A stretch of DNA of 47,421 nt from an uncultured Eubacteriales bacterium (GCA_934481515.1 CAKSPO010000012.1:1-47421); one strand, 5' to 3'; shown: positions 22,571 through 30,936, counted from the first letter of the stretch. Notes: a model not told the origin generated them from the sequence alone. Translations and numbers: made by a program.

Positions 22571-25051
22571 ATGTTACCGATGAAAAAAGATGGAAAAGAA
22601 AGCCGTACCGGAAAAACGTCCGGGGACAGAAGCGGCGGGGGAGCGTTTCGCCGCCAGCGGATCGTGGTGTGCTGTCTGCTTGCCGCGGTATTGCTTCTGG
22701 TCGGGGTTCTTGCGGCGGTGAAGCATCTGGTGACGGTATACACCATGACCGATACCTATACGGTGGACGGTGCGGAGCATCATGACAAATACTATATCCG
22801 TAAGCGGGACGGGGTGTACCGTCTGTACGACCGGGACGGGAACCTGATGGACACCAACGGAACGGACAGCAACATTTTTATTGCGGCAGGGAGCGGGAAC
22901 CAGTATCGGATCAACGCGGAGAGCGGGGAATATTCCCTTTATGCAAAGGTGGACACCGAGGAGGAAGAAGCGCTGGGATATTCCGACCACATCCTGGTCT
23001 ATCCGCAGATTCTTCAGCGGAACATCTACTCGATTGAGGTGACCAACGAAAAGGGAACCTACAAATTCTGCAACGAGACGGGAAATCCGTATATTTCCGG
23101 TTTTCGGGATGCGACCGCGTCCTTTGACGAGGATCTTTATACACGCCTTTGCGTCAGTGCCGGTTATGTGTTTACCACTCAAAAGCTGGATCTGTTTTCC
23201 GAAGGCTCCGGGGCACCAAAAAAAGAGGACGGAAGCGTGGATTATGCCGCTTACGGTCTGGAGCATCCGCGTGCGACCTTTACGATCGTCGGCGCCAAAA
23301 CGCAGGTGGTCTCCGGAAAGGAAACCGCAGTGGTCGGGGAGGACGGAAACTACATTCCGGATCCGGAGAAAACCTACACGATCCTGGTTGGGGATGACCT
23401 TCTTACGGGAAGCGGATGCTATATCCGTCTGGAGGGCAGGCGCTCGGTATATGTGTATCAGTCCGAACTGGAGAAAACGGTGCTTCAGCCGATAGAGGCT
23501 TTGGTCAAGCCGCAGGCGTTTTATCCGACGACGGTAACGGTGCACAGCATGGCAAAGGACTTTTTCCTTGCTTCCATGAAGGACTGGAAGCTGGGAGATA
23601 AAATCACCTCCGAAAAATATGAAATGATTGCCGCGTTTACCTATCTGGAACTGGATTACCGTGTTAACACAATGAATTCCGCGGCGCCGTATATCTGTCA
23701 GATGCCGATGATGAGCGGATATCAGATCAACAACAACAATGCGTCGGAGCTTCTGGGATTGATCTACAACACGGAATATCTCTCCTGTGTGAAATTGGGA
23801 ATCAACACAGATGTTCTGCATCAGTACGGTCTGGATCAGAATATTTATTATCTGAGCTTCAAGAGCCATACCGGCTCCAATGACGAAAACGGAAATCCGA
23901 TTTATATGGAGAATACGGTTTTGATCGGGCAGAAAACAGCGCGCGGAACCTATTACGTTGCCTCGGTTCTTTATGACATGATCGTTGAGGTGGATCAGTA
24001 TTATCTTTCCTTCCTGGAATGGGATTCCATTGAATGGTACCATAAGAGCTTCTTTGCACAGAACATCAGTGATATCAAAGAGATGCATTTTGAGTTCGGC
24101 GACCGCAAATTCGATTTCAGCTTTGACAATTCAATGACCTATGCGTATTATATCGGCAAAAACTACTATGATGCTTCCGGAAAGACGCTGTATAGCGCTG
24201 ACGGAGCGGTCAGTTCGGCGGATGCGCTGAAGGCGGTCAATCTTACGGAAGGGGAGCTTTTCTGGGAAGGAAACGTTCTGCGGTTCCGGATGAAGAAGAC
24301 CGGGCAGACCTATGATGCGGTGGTTCTGAATTTTGATTCAGTGCGAATTTCGACCGCCGTCGCGGTAAAGAACAACCCAAAGCTGGAGAATGTGATTTAT
24401 ATCAATTCCTCCGGGGATCCGGTGTTTCACTACAAAGAAAACCTGGAGGTGACGTTGCAGCCGGATTCCACCAATCTGCGGCTTTCCAGTGACCAGTATA
24501 CCGGCGGAAGCGGAACGAACCGGAAGCTTTTGGACTATGTGATCACCAAGACGTATATTTCCGACAACGGTCTGGAGGACATTCAGACGGTGACCGCAAC
24601 GGATAATTTCCGCAATTTTTATATCAAGCTGCTCAATTTCTCCCTGGAAGGAGATATTGACGAGGAAGAGTTCAAAAAGAAAACCGGAATGAGCACCGAC
24701 GCTTACCTTGCCTTGCACCGGGAGGAGGCAGACGCGACGCTGAGCTTCTATTCGGAGGATCTTGCAAAATATTTCAATCAGTCCACGTATACCACGGAGG
24801 ACGGGAAAACCGAATATTATTACAAGGAGAACAACAGTGCGAGAATCCGTATCCGGTTCTACCGCTATACCGATTGGAAGGCAATGGTGACGATCGAACA
24901 GATGAAGCTGGATGCGGACGGCAACTGGGTTCCGGCAGAAGATGGCGTGGTCGGAAAATTCTATGTTCTCTCCTCCTATCTGGAAATGCTTGCGGCGGAT
25001 GCGCAAAAAATTCTGGATCGGGAAATTGTGGATACCAAAACAAAATATTGA
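22571..25051 (+). CDS. DUF4340 protein of the Gld-like cluster
   Basis: 826 residues, long for the family. A basic N-terminus leads to a single TM at about 31-50, and the rest is extracytoplasmic and beta-rich with repeated Tyr/Asp-rich strands. DUF4340 proteins accompany Gldg-type ABC systems in many bacteria and act as the presumed extracellular subunit. AAAGGA ends seven bases before the ATG at 22571. It is the last gene of the operon, closed by the terminator at 25117-25157. The N-terminal family call is good; the remainder has no recognised domain. Confidence 0.8.
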   Translation: MLPMKKDGKESRTGKTSGDRSGGGAFRRQRIVVCCLLAAVLLLVGVLAAVKHLVTVYTMTDTYTVDGAEHHDKYYIRKRDGVYRLYDRDGNLMDTNGTDSNIFIAAGSGNQYRINAESGEYSLYAKVDTEEEEALGYSDHILVYPQILQRNIYSIEVTNEKGTYKFCNETGNPYISGFRDATASFDEDLYTRLCVSAGYVFTTQKLDLFSEGSGAPKKEDGSVDYAAYGLEHPRATFTIVGAKTQVVSGKETAVVGEDGNYIPDPEKTYTILVGDDLLTGSGCYIRLEGRRSVYVYQSELEKTVLQPIEALVKPQAFYPTTVTVHSMAKDFFLASMKDWKLGDKITSEKYEMIAAFTYLELDYRVNTMNSAAPYICQMPMMSGYQINNNNASELLGLIYNTEYLSCVKLGINTDVLHQYGLDQNIYYLSFKSHTGSNDENGNPIYMENTVLIGQKTARGTYYVASVLYDMIVEVDQYYLSFLEWDSIEWYHKSFFAQNISDIKEMHFEFGDRKFDFSFDNSMTYAYYIGKNYYDASGKTLYSADGAVSSADALKAVNLTEGELFWEGNVLRFRMKKTGQTYDAVVLNFDSVRISTAVAVKNNPKLENVIYINSSGDPVFHYKENLEVTLQPDSTNLRLSSDQYTGGSGTNRKLLDYVITKTYISDNGLEDIQTVTATDNFRNFYIKLLNFSLEGDIDEEEFKKKTGMSTDAYLALHREEADATLSFYSEDLAKYFNQSTYTTEDGKTEYYYKENNSARIRIRFYRYTDWKAMVTIEQMKLDADGNWVPAEDGVVGKFYVLSSYLEMLAADAQKILDREIVDTKTKY

Positions 25052-25116
25052 CCGGGTTCCGCATTTTTCCTGCGGTTCCGGAAAATACCGGCATTGGTTT
25101 TTCTGCCGGCGGATAG

Positions 25117-25157
25117 AAAAAAGGACGCGAAGAGATACTATCTTTGCGTCCCTTTTT
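25117..25157 (+). terminator. Intrinsic terminator of the Gld-like operon
   Basis: GGACGC (25123-25128) pairs with GCGTCC (25146-25151), with AAGA/TCTT extending the stem inward, followed by CTTTTT. It lies 66 bases after the DUF4340 gene and 42 before the next start codon. Confidence 0.85.
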
Positions 25158-25198
25158 ATTGTTTGAAAGACGCAAGGAAAGAAAGGAAGGATAGAACG

Positions 25199-25654
25199 AT
25201 GGCAGAAGCAGTCAAGACAAAGCAGACCGCGGCGCTCCTGAAGGCAGTATACAAGAATGTAAAAATGGCAGGCGACTCGATTCTCAACATCATGCCGAAG
25301 GCGGACGATGAAAAGCTGAAGGGGGATATGACCGTGATGCTGAGCGCATATGAGGCGTTCGCTTCCCGCGCCGCGAAGCTTTTGGCGGAGGAAGGGGTCA
25401 AGCCGGAAGAGGAAAACCTGATGACCCGGATGTCCGCGAAAATGGGGAGCGTCATGAATACCATGCGGGATTCCTCGTCCAGTCACCTGGCTGAGATGAT
25501 GGTGGAAGGCGCGACGATGGGCGTCAATGATATGCTCAAGCAGATTCGGGAGAGCGAGAACACGTCTGTTTCGGAAAGCGCGCTCCGCTTGGCACGGGAC
25601 GTGTGCGAGTTTGAGGAAAAAACCGCCGCGGATATGCGAGCGTATCTGCGCTGA
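25199..25654 (+). CDS. Small helical-bundle protein of unknown function
   Basis: 151 residues from the ATG at 25199, preceded by GAAAGGAAGG; earlier in-frame starts fall inside the terminator. The protein is soluble and almost entirely helical, rich in Met, Ala, Lys and Glu, with no Cys-pair or catalytic motif. Four amphipathic helices seem likely, ferritin-like in outline, but the metal-binding E-x-x-H motifs are not evident. It is followed by two CotF-like coat genes on the same strand, so a sporulation role is possible. I do not recognise a named family. Confidence 0.75.
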   Translation: MAEAVKTKQTAALLKAVYKNVKMAGDSILNIMPKADDEKLKGDMTVMLSAYEAFASRAAKLLAEEGVKPEEENLMTRMSAKMGSVMNTMRDSSSSHLAEMMVEGATMGVNDMLKQIRESENTSVSESALRLARDVCEFEEKTAADMRAYLR

Positions 25655-25730
25655 AACTATCCTTGTTCCCGGATGGTCTTCTGTCCGGGCGGATGGAAAA
25701 AACAGAGCCACGCAGAAAGGAAAATCAAAA

Positions 25731-25925
25731 ATGAATTCCATGGCACAAATTACGTCGAAGGAGCTTTCGGCTCTTTCCGATCTTCTGACAATGGAGCAGA
25801 ATCTGATTGCAAAGTATGAGATGTATGCCGCCGGTGCGCAGGACAGTGCTCTGAAGGACCGGTATCAACAGATTGCAAAACAGCATCAGCGTCATTATGA
25901 TGAGCTGTATGCCAACCTGAAATGA
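25731..25925 (+). CDS. Short CotF-like spore coat protein
   Basis: 64 residues from the ATG at 25731, with AAAGG eleven bases upstream. It is a two-helix protein: LLTMEQNLIAKYEMYAAGA, then LKDRYQQIAKQHQRHYDEL. This matches the start of CotF-type coat proteins, in which an early E-x-x-x-x-K-Y helix is followed by a His-containing helix. It ends 10 bases before the next CotF-like gene, whose ribosome-binding site overlaps its stop codon, so the two are co-translated. The family call is from pattern, not alignment. Confidence 0.7.
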   Translation: MNSMAQITSKELSALSDLLTMEQNLIAKYEMYAAGAQDSALKDRYQQIAKQHQRHYDELYANLK

Positions 25926-25935
25926 GGTGAACGGG

Positions 25936-26217
25936 ATGAACACTTTTCAGAATACCCCTTCTTTTGACGAACGTCAGAAGATGACCGACCTTCTTTGCTG
26001 GCAGAAATATCTGACCGGGGTTTATAACACGTACTGCTGTGAAACGGAGACCCTATCGGTGAGAAACTGCCTGTGCACGCTGTTGCAGGAGGAACACCGG
26101 ATTCAGGAGGAAATCTTCCGGGAAATGCAGACCCGCGGCTGGTATGAGCCGGAAAAGGCAGAGGAGACAAAGGTCAATTCCGCCAAGCAGAAGTTCGCAA
26201 AGTCCGTCACGGTCTGA
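25936..26217 (+). CDS. CotF-family spore coat protein
   Basis: 93 residues. Two core helices, MTDLLCWQKYLTGVYNTYCC and LLQEEHRIQEEIFREMQTRG, then the hallmark GWYEPEKAEETKV before a basic end. GWY-x-x-x-x-A near the C-terminus is characteristic of CotF-like coat proteins. The ATG at 25936 is chosen because GAGGTG lies six bases upstream; a GTG at 25927 would lie within that site. With the preceding gene it forms a two-gene coat operon, expected to be expressed in the mother cell late in sporulation. Confidence 0.82.
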   Translation: MNTFQNTPSFDERQKMTDLLCWQKYLTGVYNTYCCETETLSVRNCLCTLLQEEHRIQEEIFREMQTRGWYEPEKAEETKVNSAKQKFAKSVTV

Positions 26218-26248
26218 GTTTTCCGGCTCCTTGCCGGCAAACAAAAAA

Positions 26249-26287
26249 GCGGTGGGAAAAAGCTCTGAACGAGCTTTTTCAAACCGC
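26249..26287 (+). terminator. Nested hairpin terminator after the coat genes
   Basis: AAAAAGCTC (26257-26265) and GAGCTTTTT (26271-26279) form the inner stem; GCGGT (26249-26253) and ACCGC (26283-26287) close it. The poly-T is part of the stem. Confidence 0.6.
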
Positions 26288-26333
26288 CGTCGAGATTGGG
26301 CGCGGCGTCAAAACGACGAAGGCTACCTCATTT

Positions 26334-26359
26334 ATGCCGGAATCCCGACCGGCATTTTT
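26334..26359 (+). terminator. Intrinsic terminator
   Basis: ATGCCGG (26334-26340) pairs with CCGGCAT (26349-26355) and is followed by TTTT. It is the second of three stacked hairpins between the coat genes and the convergent PEP carboxykinase gene. Confidence 0.7.
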
Positions 26360-26362
26360 GAA

Positions 26363-26395
26363 GGGCTGTTAAAAACATTGCGTTTTTAACAGCCC
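26363..26395. terminator. GGGCTGT-type 14-bp hairpin between convergent genes
   Basis: GGGCTGTTAAAAAC (26363-26376) pairs perfectly with GTTTTTAACAGCCC (26382-26395) around ATTGC. It is 18 bases past the end of the minus-strand PEP carboxykinase gene. It belongs to the same hairpin family as 15300-15331 and 44147-44180. Confidence 0.75.
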
Positions 26396-26413
26396 CGCTT
26401 TTGTTCTATTGGA

Positions 26414-28198
26414 TTATTTCTTCAGATTTGCTTCCAGCGTAGCAAGCTCGTCGTAAAGTTCCTTCGGAACACGGTCTCCGACCTGTGCGTAGAACGCCTT
26501 GATGTTTTCCACATCGGCAAGCCAACTTTCCTTGTCGATGGTCAGCAGGTCGCGGATGGTGTCCACGGTGATGCCGTCGAGACCTTCAATGTTGATGTCC
26601 TCCGGCTTCGGAATGAATCCGATCGGCGTTTCAACGGCCTCCACTTCGCCGGCGCAACGTGCCAGAATCCACATCAGAACTCTCATGTTGTCGCCGAATC
26701 CCGGCCAGATGAAGTGTCCTTCCGCATCCGTGCGGAACCAGTTGACGTGGAAGATCTTCGGAGCGTGGGGAATCATCTTGCCCATCGCCAGCCAATGTGC
26801 AAAGTAGTCACCCATGTCGTAGCCGACGAAGGGACGCATTGCCATCGGGTCGCGGCGAACCACGCCGACGGCGCCTGCCGCTGCCGCGGTCGTCTCGGAA
26901 GCCATGATGGATCCGACAAACGTTCCGTGCTGCCAGCTGCGGGATTCATACACCAGCGGAGCGGTCTTGGCGCGGCGACCACCGAAGATGATGGCGGTCA
27001 GCGGAACACCGTTCGGGTTATTGAACTCAGAAGAGAGGCAGGGGCAGTTGGTTGCCATTGCGGTGAAGCGGGAGTTGGGGTGTGCACCGGAGGTGTTGAC
27101 CTTGTCTGCTTTGTCGTACTTGGTATAGTCCCACTTTTCGCCCTTCCAGTTGATGGCGTTGTGCGGAGGATTGTCGTTCATGCCCTCCCACCAAACGGTA
27201 TTGTCGTCCAGATTGTGGCAGACGTTGGTGAAGATGCAGTTCTTCTTGGTGGTCATCAGAGCGTTGTAGTTGGAGTGCTCGTTGGTTCCGGGAGCGACGC
27301 CGAAGAAGCCGTTTTCCGGGTTGATGGCATAGAGTCTGCCGTCCTTGCCGACGCGGATCCATGCGATGTCGTCGCCGACGGTCCATACCTTGTAGCCCTG
27401 CTTCTTATAAACTTCCGGCGGGATCAGCATGGCGAGGTTGGTCTTTCCGCAGGCAGAGGGGAATGCTGCGGAAATGTATTTGATCTCGCCCTTCGGATTT
27501 TCCAGTCCGAGAATAAGCATATGCTCTGCCATCCAGCCCTCCTTGCGTCCGAGGAAGGAAGCAATGCGGAGCGCAAAGCACTTTTTGCCGAGCAGAACGT
27601 TTCCGCCGTATGCGGAGTTGACGGACCAGATGGTGTTGTCCTCCGGGAAGTGGCAGATATAGCGGTTTTCCTCACTGCAGTCGGCGGTGGCGTGCAGACC
27701 CTTGACAAAGTCGGGAGAATCGCCCAGTGCGTCGATGACGGTCTTGCCGACGCGGGTCATAATCAGCATGTTCAGAACGACGTAGATAGAGTCGGTCAGC
27801 TCAATGCCGATCTTTCCGAATTCGGAACCGACGATACCCATGGAGTAGGGAATGACGTACATGGTCTTGCCCTTGTAGGAGTTCTTGTACAGCTTGGAAA
27901 GCTTCTCATAGCACTCCTTCGGATCCATCCAGTTGTTGATGTTTCCGGCGTCTTCTTTCTTACGGGTGCAGATGAAGGTTCTGTTCTCCACACGTGCCAC
28001 ATCGTTGACGGCGGTGCGGTGCAGATAGCAGTTCGGATACTTCTCGGGGTTGAGGGCGATCATCTCGCCGGTGGAGCATGCCTCTGCCCGCAGAGCGTTT
28101 GCCTGTTCCTCACTGCCGTCAATCCAAACGATTTCCTTCGGCTGAACCATATCCGCCATGGATTTGATCCAGTCCAAAACAACTTTGTTGTTTGTCAT
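26414..28198 (-). CDS. pckG: Phosphoenolpyruvate carboxykinase, GTP type
   Basis: 594 residues, the usual size for GTP-dependent PEPCK (EC 4.1.1.32), which interconverts oxaloacetate and PEP using GTP/GDP. The P-loop FPSACGKTNLAM contains the active-site Cys250; the metal-binding VGDDIAW block, FGGRRAKTAPLVYES and the N-terminal substrate-binding region are all present. The ATP-type enzyme has a different P-loop and is excluded. The start at 28198 has AAGGAG upstream; a longer frame would cross the operator. The promoter carries a perfect palindrome just after its start site, so repression is likely. In fermenting Clostridia the enzyme can run in the CO2-fixing direction. Divergent from glmM. 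Confidence 0.96.
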   Translation of the reverse strand: MTNNKVVLDWIKSMADMVQPKEIVWIDGSEEQANALRAEACSTGEMIALNPEKYPNCYLHRTAVNDVARVENRTFICTRKKEDAGNINNWMDPKECYEKLSKLYKNSYKGKTMYVIPYSMGIVGSEFGKIGIELTDSIYVVLNMLIMTRVGKTVIDALGDSPDFVKGLHATADCSEENRYICHFPEDNTIWSVNSAYGGNVLLGKKCFALRIASFLGRKEGWMAEHMLILGLENPKGEIKYISAAFPSACGKTNLAMLIPPEVYKKQGYKVWTVGDDIAWIRVGKDGRLYAINPENGFFGVAPGTNEHSNYNALMTTKKNCIFTNVCHNLDDNTVWWEGMNDNPPHNAINWKGEKWDYTKYDKADKVNTSGAHPNSRFTAMATNCPCLSSEFNNPNGVPLTAIIFGGRRAKTAPLVYESRSWQHGTFVGSIMASETTAAAAGAVGVVRRDPMAMRPFVGYDMGDYFAHWLAMGKMIPHAPKIFHVNWFRTDAEGHFIWPGFGDNMRVLMWILARCAGEVEAVETPIGFIPKPEDINIEGLDGITVDTIRDLLTIDKESWLADVENIKAFYAQVGDRVPKELYDELATLEANLKK

Positions 28199-28252
28199 GG
28201 TACTTTTTGCTCCTTCTTTGTATAGATATTTTTTATAGAAACAAAGATATCC

Positions 28253-28310
28253 GTAACAAGCCACCTTGTTACCCATTCTATATTTTACTCCCTTTTTCGT
28301 CTTTTTTCAA
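28253..28310 (-). promoter_or_regulatory. pckG promoter with downstream operator palindrome
   Basis: On the minus strand TTGAAA (28310-28305), 17 bases, then TAAAAT (28287-28282). The perfect palindrome GTAACAAG-CCAC-CTTGTTAC (28253-28272) starts a few bases after the expected transcription start, a road-block position for a repressor. The binding protein is not identifiable from the site. Confidence 0.65.
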
Positions 28311-28344
28311 TGGAATTTTGAAAAGGTTACGAATTATTCATATA

Positions 28345-28362
28345 TTGAAAATATTTTCACAA
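28345..28362. promoter_or_regulatory. Rex-box-like site
   Basis: TTGAAAATATTTTCACAA differs at two of the 14 defined positions from the Rex consensus TTGTGAA-N4-TTCACAA. It lies between pckG and glmM, about 35 bases upstream of the pckG -35. Rex senses the NADH/NAD ratio, which would suit PEPCK control. No rex gene is in the window. Confidence 0.4.
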
Positions 28363-28441
28363 ACTTCCGGAATTTTCATTGACCGGAAAGCGCTTTTTCA
28401 AAACGACGGATTGCGGGAGACAGACATCGGGCAGAAAAAGG

Positions 28442-28470
28442 TTGACATTTTTCCGCGTTTGTGCTATAAT
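28442..28470 (+). promoter_or_regulatory. Consensus promoter of glmM
   Basis: TTGACA (28442-28447), 17 bases, then TATAAT (28465-28470), with an extended TGC before the -10. This is one of the strongest promoters in the window and probably drives glmM, the beta-helix gene and possibly glmS. Confidence 0.92.
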
Positions 28471-28534
28471 AAACAATGGACAATTTTCCGAAACTGTTTT
28501 TGAGGCGCAAACACAAAAACGGAGGAAAATACGA

Positions 28535-29908
28535 ATGGGAAAATATTTCGGCACGGACGGCTTCCGCGGGGAAGCCGGAGTCACGCTGACATCCGAACAC
28601 GCTTACAAAATCGGAAGGTTCCTCGGATGGTATTATGCGCAGGGCGGGACGCACAAGGTGCGCGCCGTCATCGGCAAGGATACCAGACGTTCCAGCTATA
28701 TGTTTGAATACGCCATTGTGGCGGGGTTGACCTCGTCCGGCGCGGATGCATACATGCTGCACGTTACGACGACCCCGAGCGTTTCCTATGCGGTTGCCGG
28801 CGATGACTTTGACTGCGGAATTATGATTTCCGCAAGCCACAATCCCTACACGGACAACGGGATCAAGCTGGTAAATCGGAAGGGGGAAAAGATCGACGAC
28901 AATACCATAGAGAAGATTGAACTGTATCTGGACGGACGACTTGAAGAACTTGGAATTACGACACCGGACATTCCGTATGCGACCGGAGCGGCACTGGGCG
29001 AGATCGTGGACTATGCCGCCGGAAGAAACCGGTATATCGGGTATCTGATTTCGCTTTCCCGGCACTCGTTCCGGCAGTTCCGGGTAGGTCTGGACTGTGC
29101 CAACGGCAGCTCATGGATGATCGCGAAGAACGTTTTCGACGCGCTCGGTGCACGCACCTACACCATCAATGCCTCCCCCGACGGCCTGAACATCAACCGG
29201 CAGGCGGGTTCGACGCATATCAACGCACTGGTTTCCCATGTCAAGGAAAATCATCTGGACATCGGCTTTGCCTTTGACGGGGATGCCGACCGTTGTATCG
29301 CGGTGGACGAAAAGGGGCAGGTGGTCAACGGTGATCACATTCTCTATATTCTTGCCAAAGAGTTGAAAAAGCGCGGAGAGCTGGTCAACAACACGGTGGT
29401 GACGACGGTCATGTCCAACCTCGGACTGTACCGTGCCCTCCGGGATGCGGGCATCCGCTACGAGCAGACCACGGTCGGCGACCGGTATGTGTATGAAAAC
29501 ATGCAGCAGACCTGCAACTGTATCGGCGGGGAGCAATCGGGGCATATTATTCTCAGCAAGTACGCGACGACCGGCGACGGTATTCTGACTGCCATCAAGC
29601 TGATGGAGGCGGTCATTGACGCAAAGCTTCCGCTTTCCAAGCTGGCGGAGCCGGTGCAGATGCTGCCGCAGGTGACCAAGAACATCCGGGTTTCCGACAA
29701 AGCGGCTGTCCGGAACGACAGTGCCGTGCAGGCAAGCGTGGAAGCCGTCCGGGAGCGTCTCGGCGACACAGGCAGAATCCTGCTCCGCGAGAGCGGGACC
29801 GAGCCGGTGGTTCGGGTCATGGTGGAGGCGCCGACGGAAGAAATCTGCGAGGAGTTGGTAAACGAGGTTGCCGCGCAGATTTATGCCCGTGGACTTGCAG
29901 CACTCTGA
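28535..29908 (+). CDS. glmM: Phosphoglucosamine mutase
   Basis: 457 residues. GlmM converts glucosamine-6-phosphate to glucosamine-1-phosphate for UDP-GlcNAc and peptidoglycan. Visible are the N-terminal FGTDGFRG, the phosphoserine loop MISASHNP with S101, the metal-binding DGDADRC, the sugar-binding GGEQSGHI and the C-terminal phosphate-binding RESGTEPVVRVM. ISASHNP plus FGTDGFRG fits GlmM rather than phosphomannomutase. The start at 28535 follows GGAGG. Downstream come a beta-helix protein and glmS, so the hexosamine pathway is grouped here. Confidence 0.96.
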   Translation: MGKYFGTDGFRGEAGVTLTSEHAYKIGRFLGWYYAQGGTHKVRAVIGKDTRRSSYMFEYAIVAGLTSSGADAYMLHVTTTPSVSYAVAGDDFDCGIMISASHNPYTDNGIKLVNRKGEKIDDNTIEKIELYLDGRLEELGITTPDIPYATGAALGEIVDYAAGRNRYIGYLISLSRHSFRQFRVGLDCANGSSWMIAKNVFDALGARTYTINASPDGLNINRQAGSTHINALVSHVKENHLDIGFAFDGDADRCIAVDEKGQVVNGDHILYILAKELKKRGELVNNTVVTTVMSNLGLYRALRDAGIRYEQTTVGDRYVYENMQQTCNCIGGEQSGHIILSKYATTGDGILTAIKLMEAVIDAKLPLSKLAEPVQMLPQVTKNIRVSDKAAVRNDSAVQASVEAVRERLGDTGRILLRESGTEPVVRVMVEAPTEEICEELVNEVAAQIYARGLAAL

Positions 29909-29926
29909 GACGCGGAGGAAGGTCAG

Positions 29927-30613
29927 ATGGAAAACGATTGCAGAAAAGAGGAGTTGACGGTTCCGGCGCTGTTCCGGGATCCGACGACCTCGGTTTGTTA
30001 TGAATGGCTTTCCGATTTTGTGTATCCATGGGAAGCACTGGCATCCCTTCCGGAGTATATCCGGGCACTGGGACAGACGCTTCCGGCGGAGGAGTACGAA
30101 AGGGTCGGAGAGGACATCTGGATTGCGAAAAGCGCGGAGGTGGCTCCCACGGCATCCCTGCACGGACCCTTAATCGTATGCTCCGATGCGGAAATCCGGC
30201 ACTGTGCGTTTCTTCGCGGCTCTGCCATTGTCGGCAGAGGGGCGGTGGTCGGAAATTCCACCGAACTGAAAAACTGCATTCTGTTTGACGGGGTGCAGGT
30301 TCCGCATTACAACTATGTCGGAGATTCGGTGCTCGGCTACAAAGCGCACATGGGCGCGGGAGCCGTGACCTCCAACGTCAAGAGCGACAAAACACCGGTG
30401 ACGGTGCACTTCGGAGACGAGAGAGTGGAGACCGGACGCAAAAAGTTCGGCGCGATGCTCGGAGATTACGCCGAGATCGGCTGCGGGAGCGTGCTCAATC
30501 CGGGGACGGTCATCGGGCGGCGCTCCAACGTGTATCCGCTCTCTTCCGTCCGTGGGTATGTTCCGGCGGAAAGCATTTATAAAGCACAGAATAAAATCGT
30601 AAAAAAGAAATAA
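29927..30613 (+). CDS. Left-handed beta-helix (hexapeptide-repeat) protein
   Basis: 228 residues. After a 60-residue N-terminal helical part, hexapeptide turns run from about 65 to 205 (IAKSAEVAPTASLHGPLIV, AIVGRGAVVGNSTELKNC, LGYKAHMGAGAVTSN, IGCGSVLNPGTVIGRRSNVYP). This matches UDP-GlcNAc pyrophosphorylase-related proteins that have the acetyl-transferase helix but no nucleotidyl-transferase domain. The start is 18 bases after glmM and 469 bases before glmS. It may acetylate glucosamine-1-phosphate, the step missing between GlmM and UDP-GlcNAc, but a separate uridylyltransferase would be needed. The context makes this plausible; activity is unproven. Confidence 0.8.
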   Translation: MENDCRKEELTVPALFRDPTTSVCYEWLSDFVYPWEALASLPEYIRALGQTLPAEEYERVGEDIWIAKSAEVAPTASLHGPLIVCSDAEIRHCAFLRGSAIVGRGAVVGNSTELKNCILFDGVQVPHYNYVGDSVLGYKAHMGAGAVTSNVKSDKTPVTVHFGDERVETGRKKFGAMLGDYAEIGCGSVLNPGTVIGRRSNVYPLSSVRGYVPAESIYKAQNKIVKKK

Positions 30614-30663
30614 CTGATAAAAGTGCGTCCGCTCCATGCCGGACGCCGGTAGTTTCAAAATCT

Positions 30664-30686
30664 CCCCCGCTGCGGAAAAGCGGGGG
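30664..30686 (+). other. GC-rich hairpin before the glmS ribozyme
   Basis: CCCCCGCT (30664-30671) pairs with AGCGGGGG (30679-30686). There is no T-run, so it is not a standard terminator. No promoter was found between 30614 and 30735, which leaves open whether glmS is read from the glmM promoter. Confidence 0.5.
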
Positions 30687-30734
30687 AATGCGCCTCAACA
30701 AATCGGAAAAAGGTCTCCCGAAAATCAGGGAAAA

Positions 30735-30885
30735 GATAGCGCCAGACCGTCGGCGTGCGTTGCCGGGCGGTTAACGAGGAGAGAAGTGATCGAAGGTTTC
30801 GGCGGGTACTTCTCCGGTACTCCGACGGGGTATCGTTAAAAAACAGGTCAAATATGCGGGTAACCGCAAAACAACCCCTGTCAGC
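30735..30885 (+). ncRNA. glmS self-cleaving ribozyme
   Basis: The conserved start A-GCGCC places the cleavage site between A30738 and G30739. Downstream are GGTTAACGAGG, GTGATCGAA and TTTCGGCGGGT, the invariant core of the glmS ribozyme. GAGAAGT (30781-30787) and ACTTCTC (30808-30814) flank the core, and ACAGG (30843-30847) with CCTGT (30877-30881) close P4 around a small GCGG/CCGC hairpin. It lies in the leader of glmS. The RNA binds glucosamine-6-phosphate, which acts as coenzyme; cleavage exposes the glmS mRNA to decay, giving product feedback. Confidence 0.95.
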
Positions 30886-30914
30886 AAAGAAAATGCTTCC
30901 GCGCAGGATGCGGG

Positions 30915-30936
30915 AACGGGTTCCGAACCCGTTTTT
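30915..30936 (+). terminator. Terminator-like hairpin between ribozyme and glmS
   Basis: AACGGGTT (30915-30922) pairs with AACCCGTT (30926-30933) around CCG, followed by TTT. It lies about 145 bases before the glmS start codon. It may act as an attenuator or be accidental. Confidence 0.45.

Noticed and set aside
20785..22746. A 653-codon open frame on the minus strand
   Set aside because: It is antisense to the second GldG-like gene and lacks a ribosome-binding site and any family pattern. High GC at third codon positions opens long antisense frames here.
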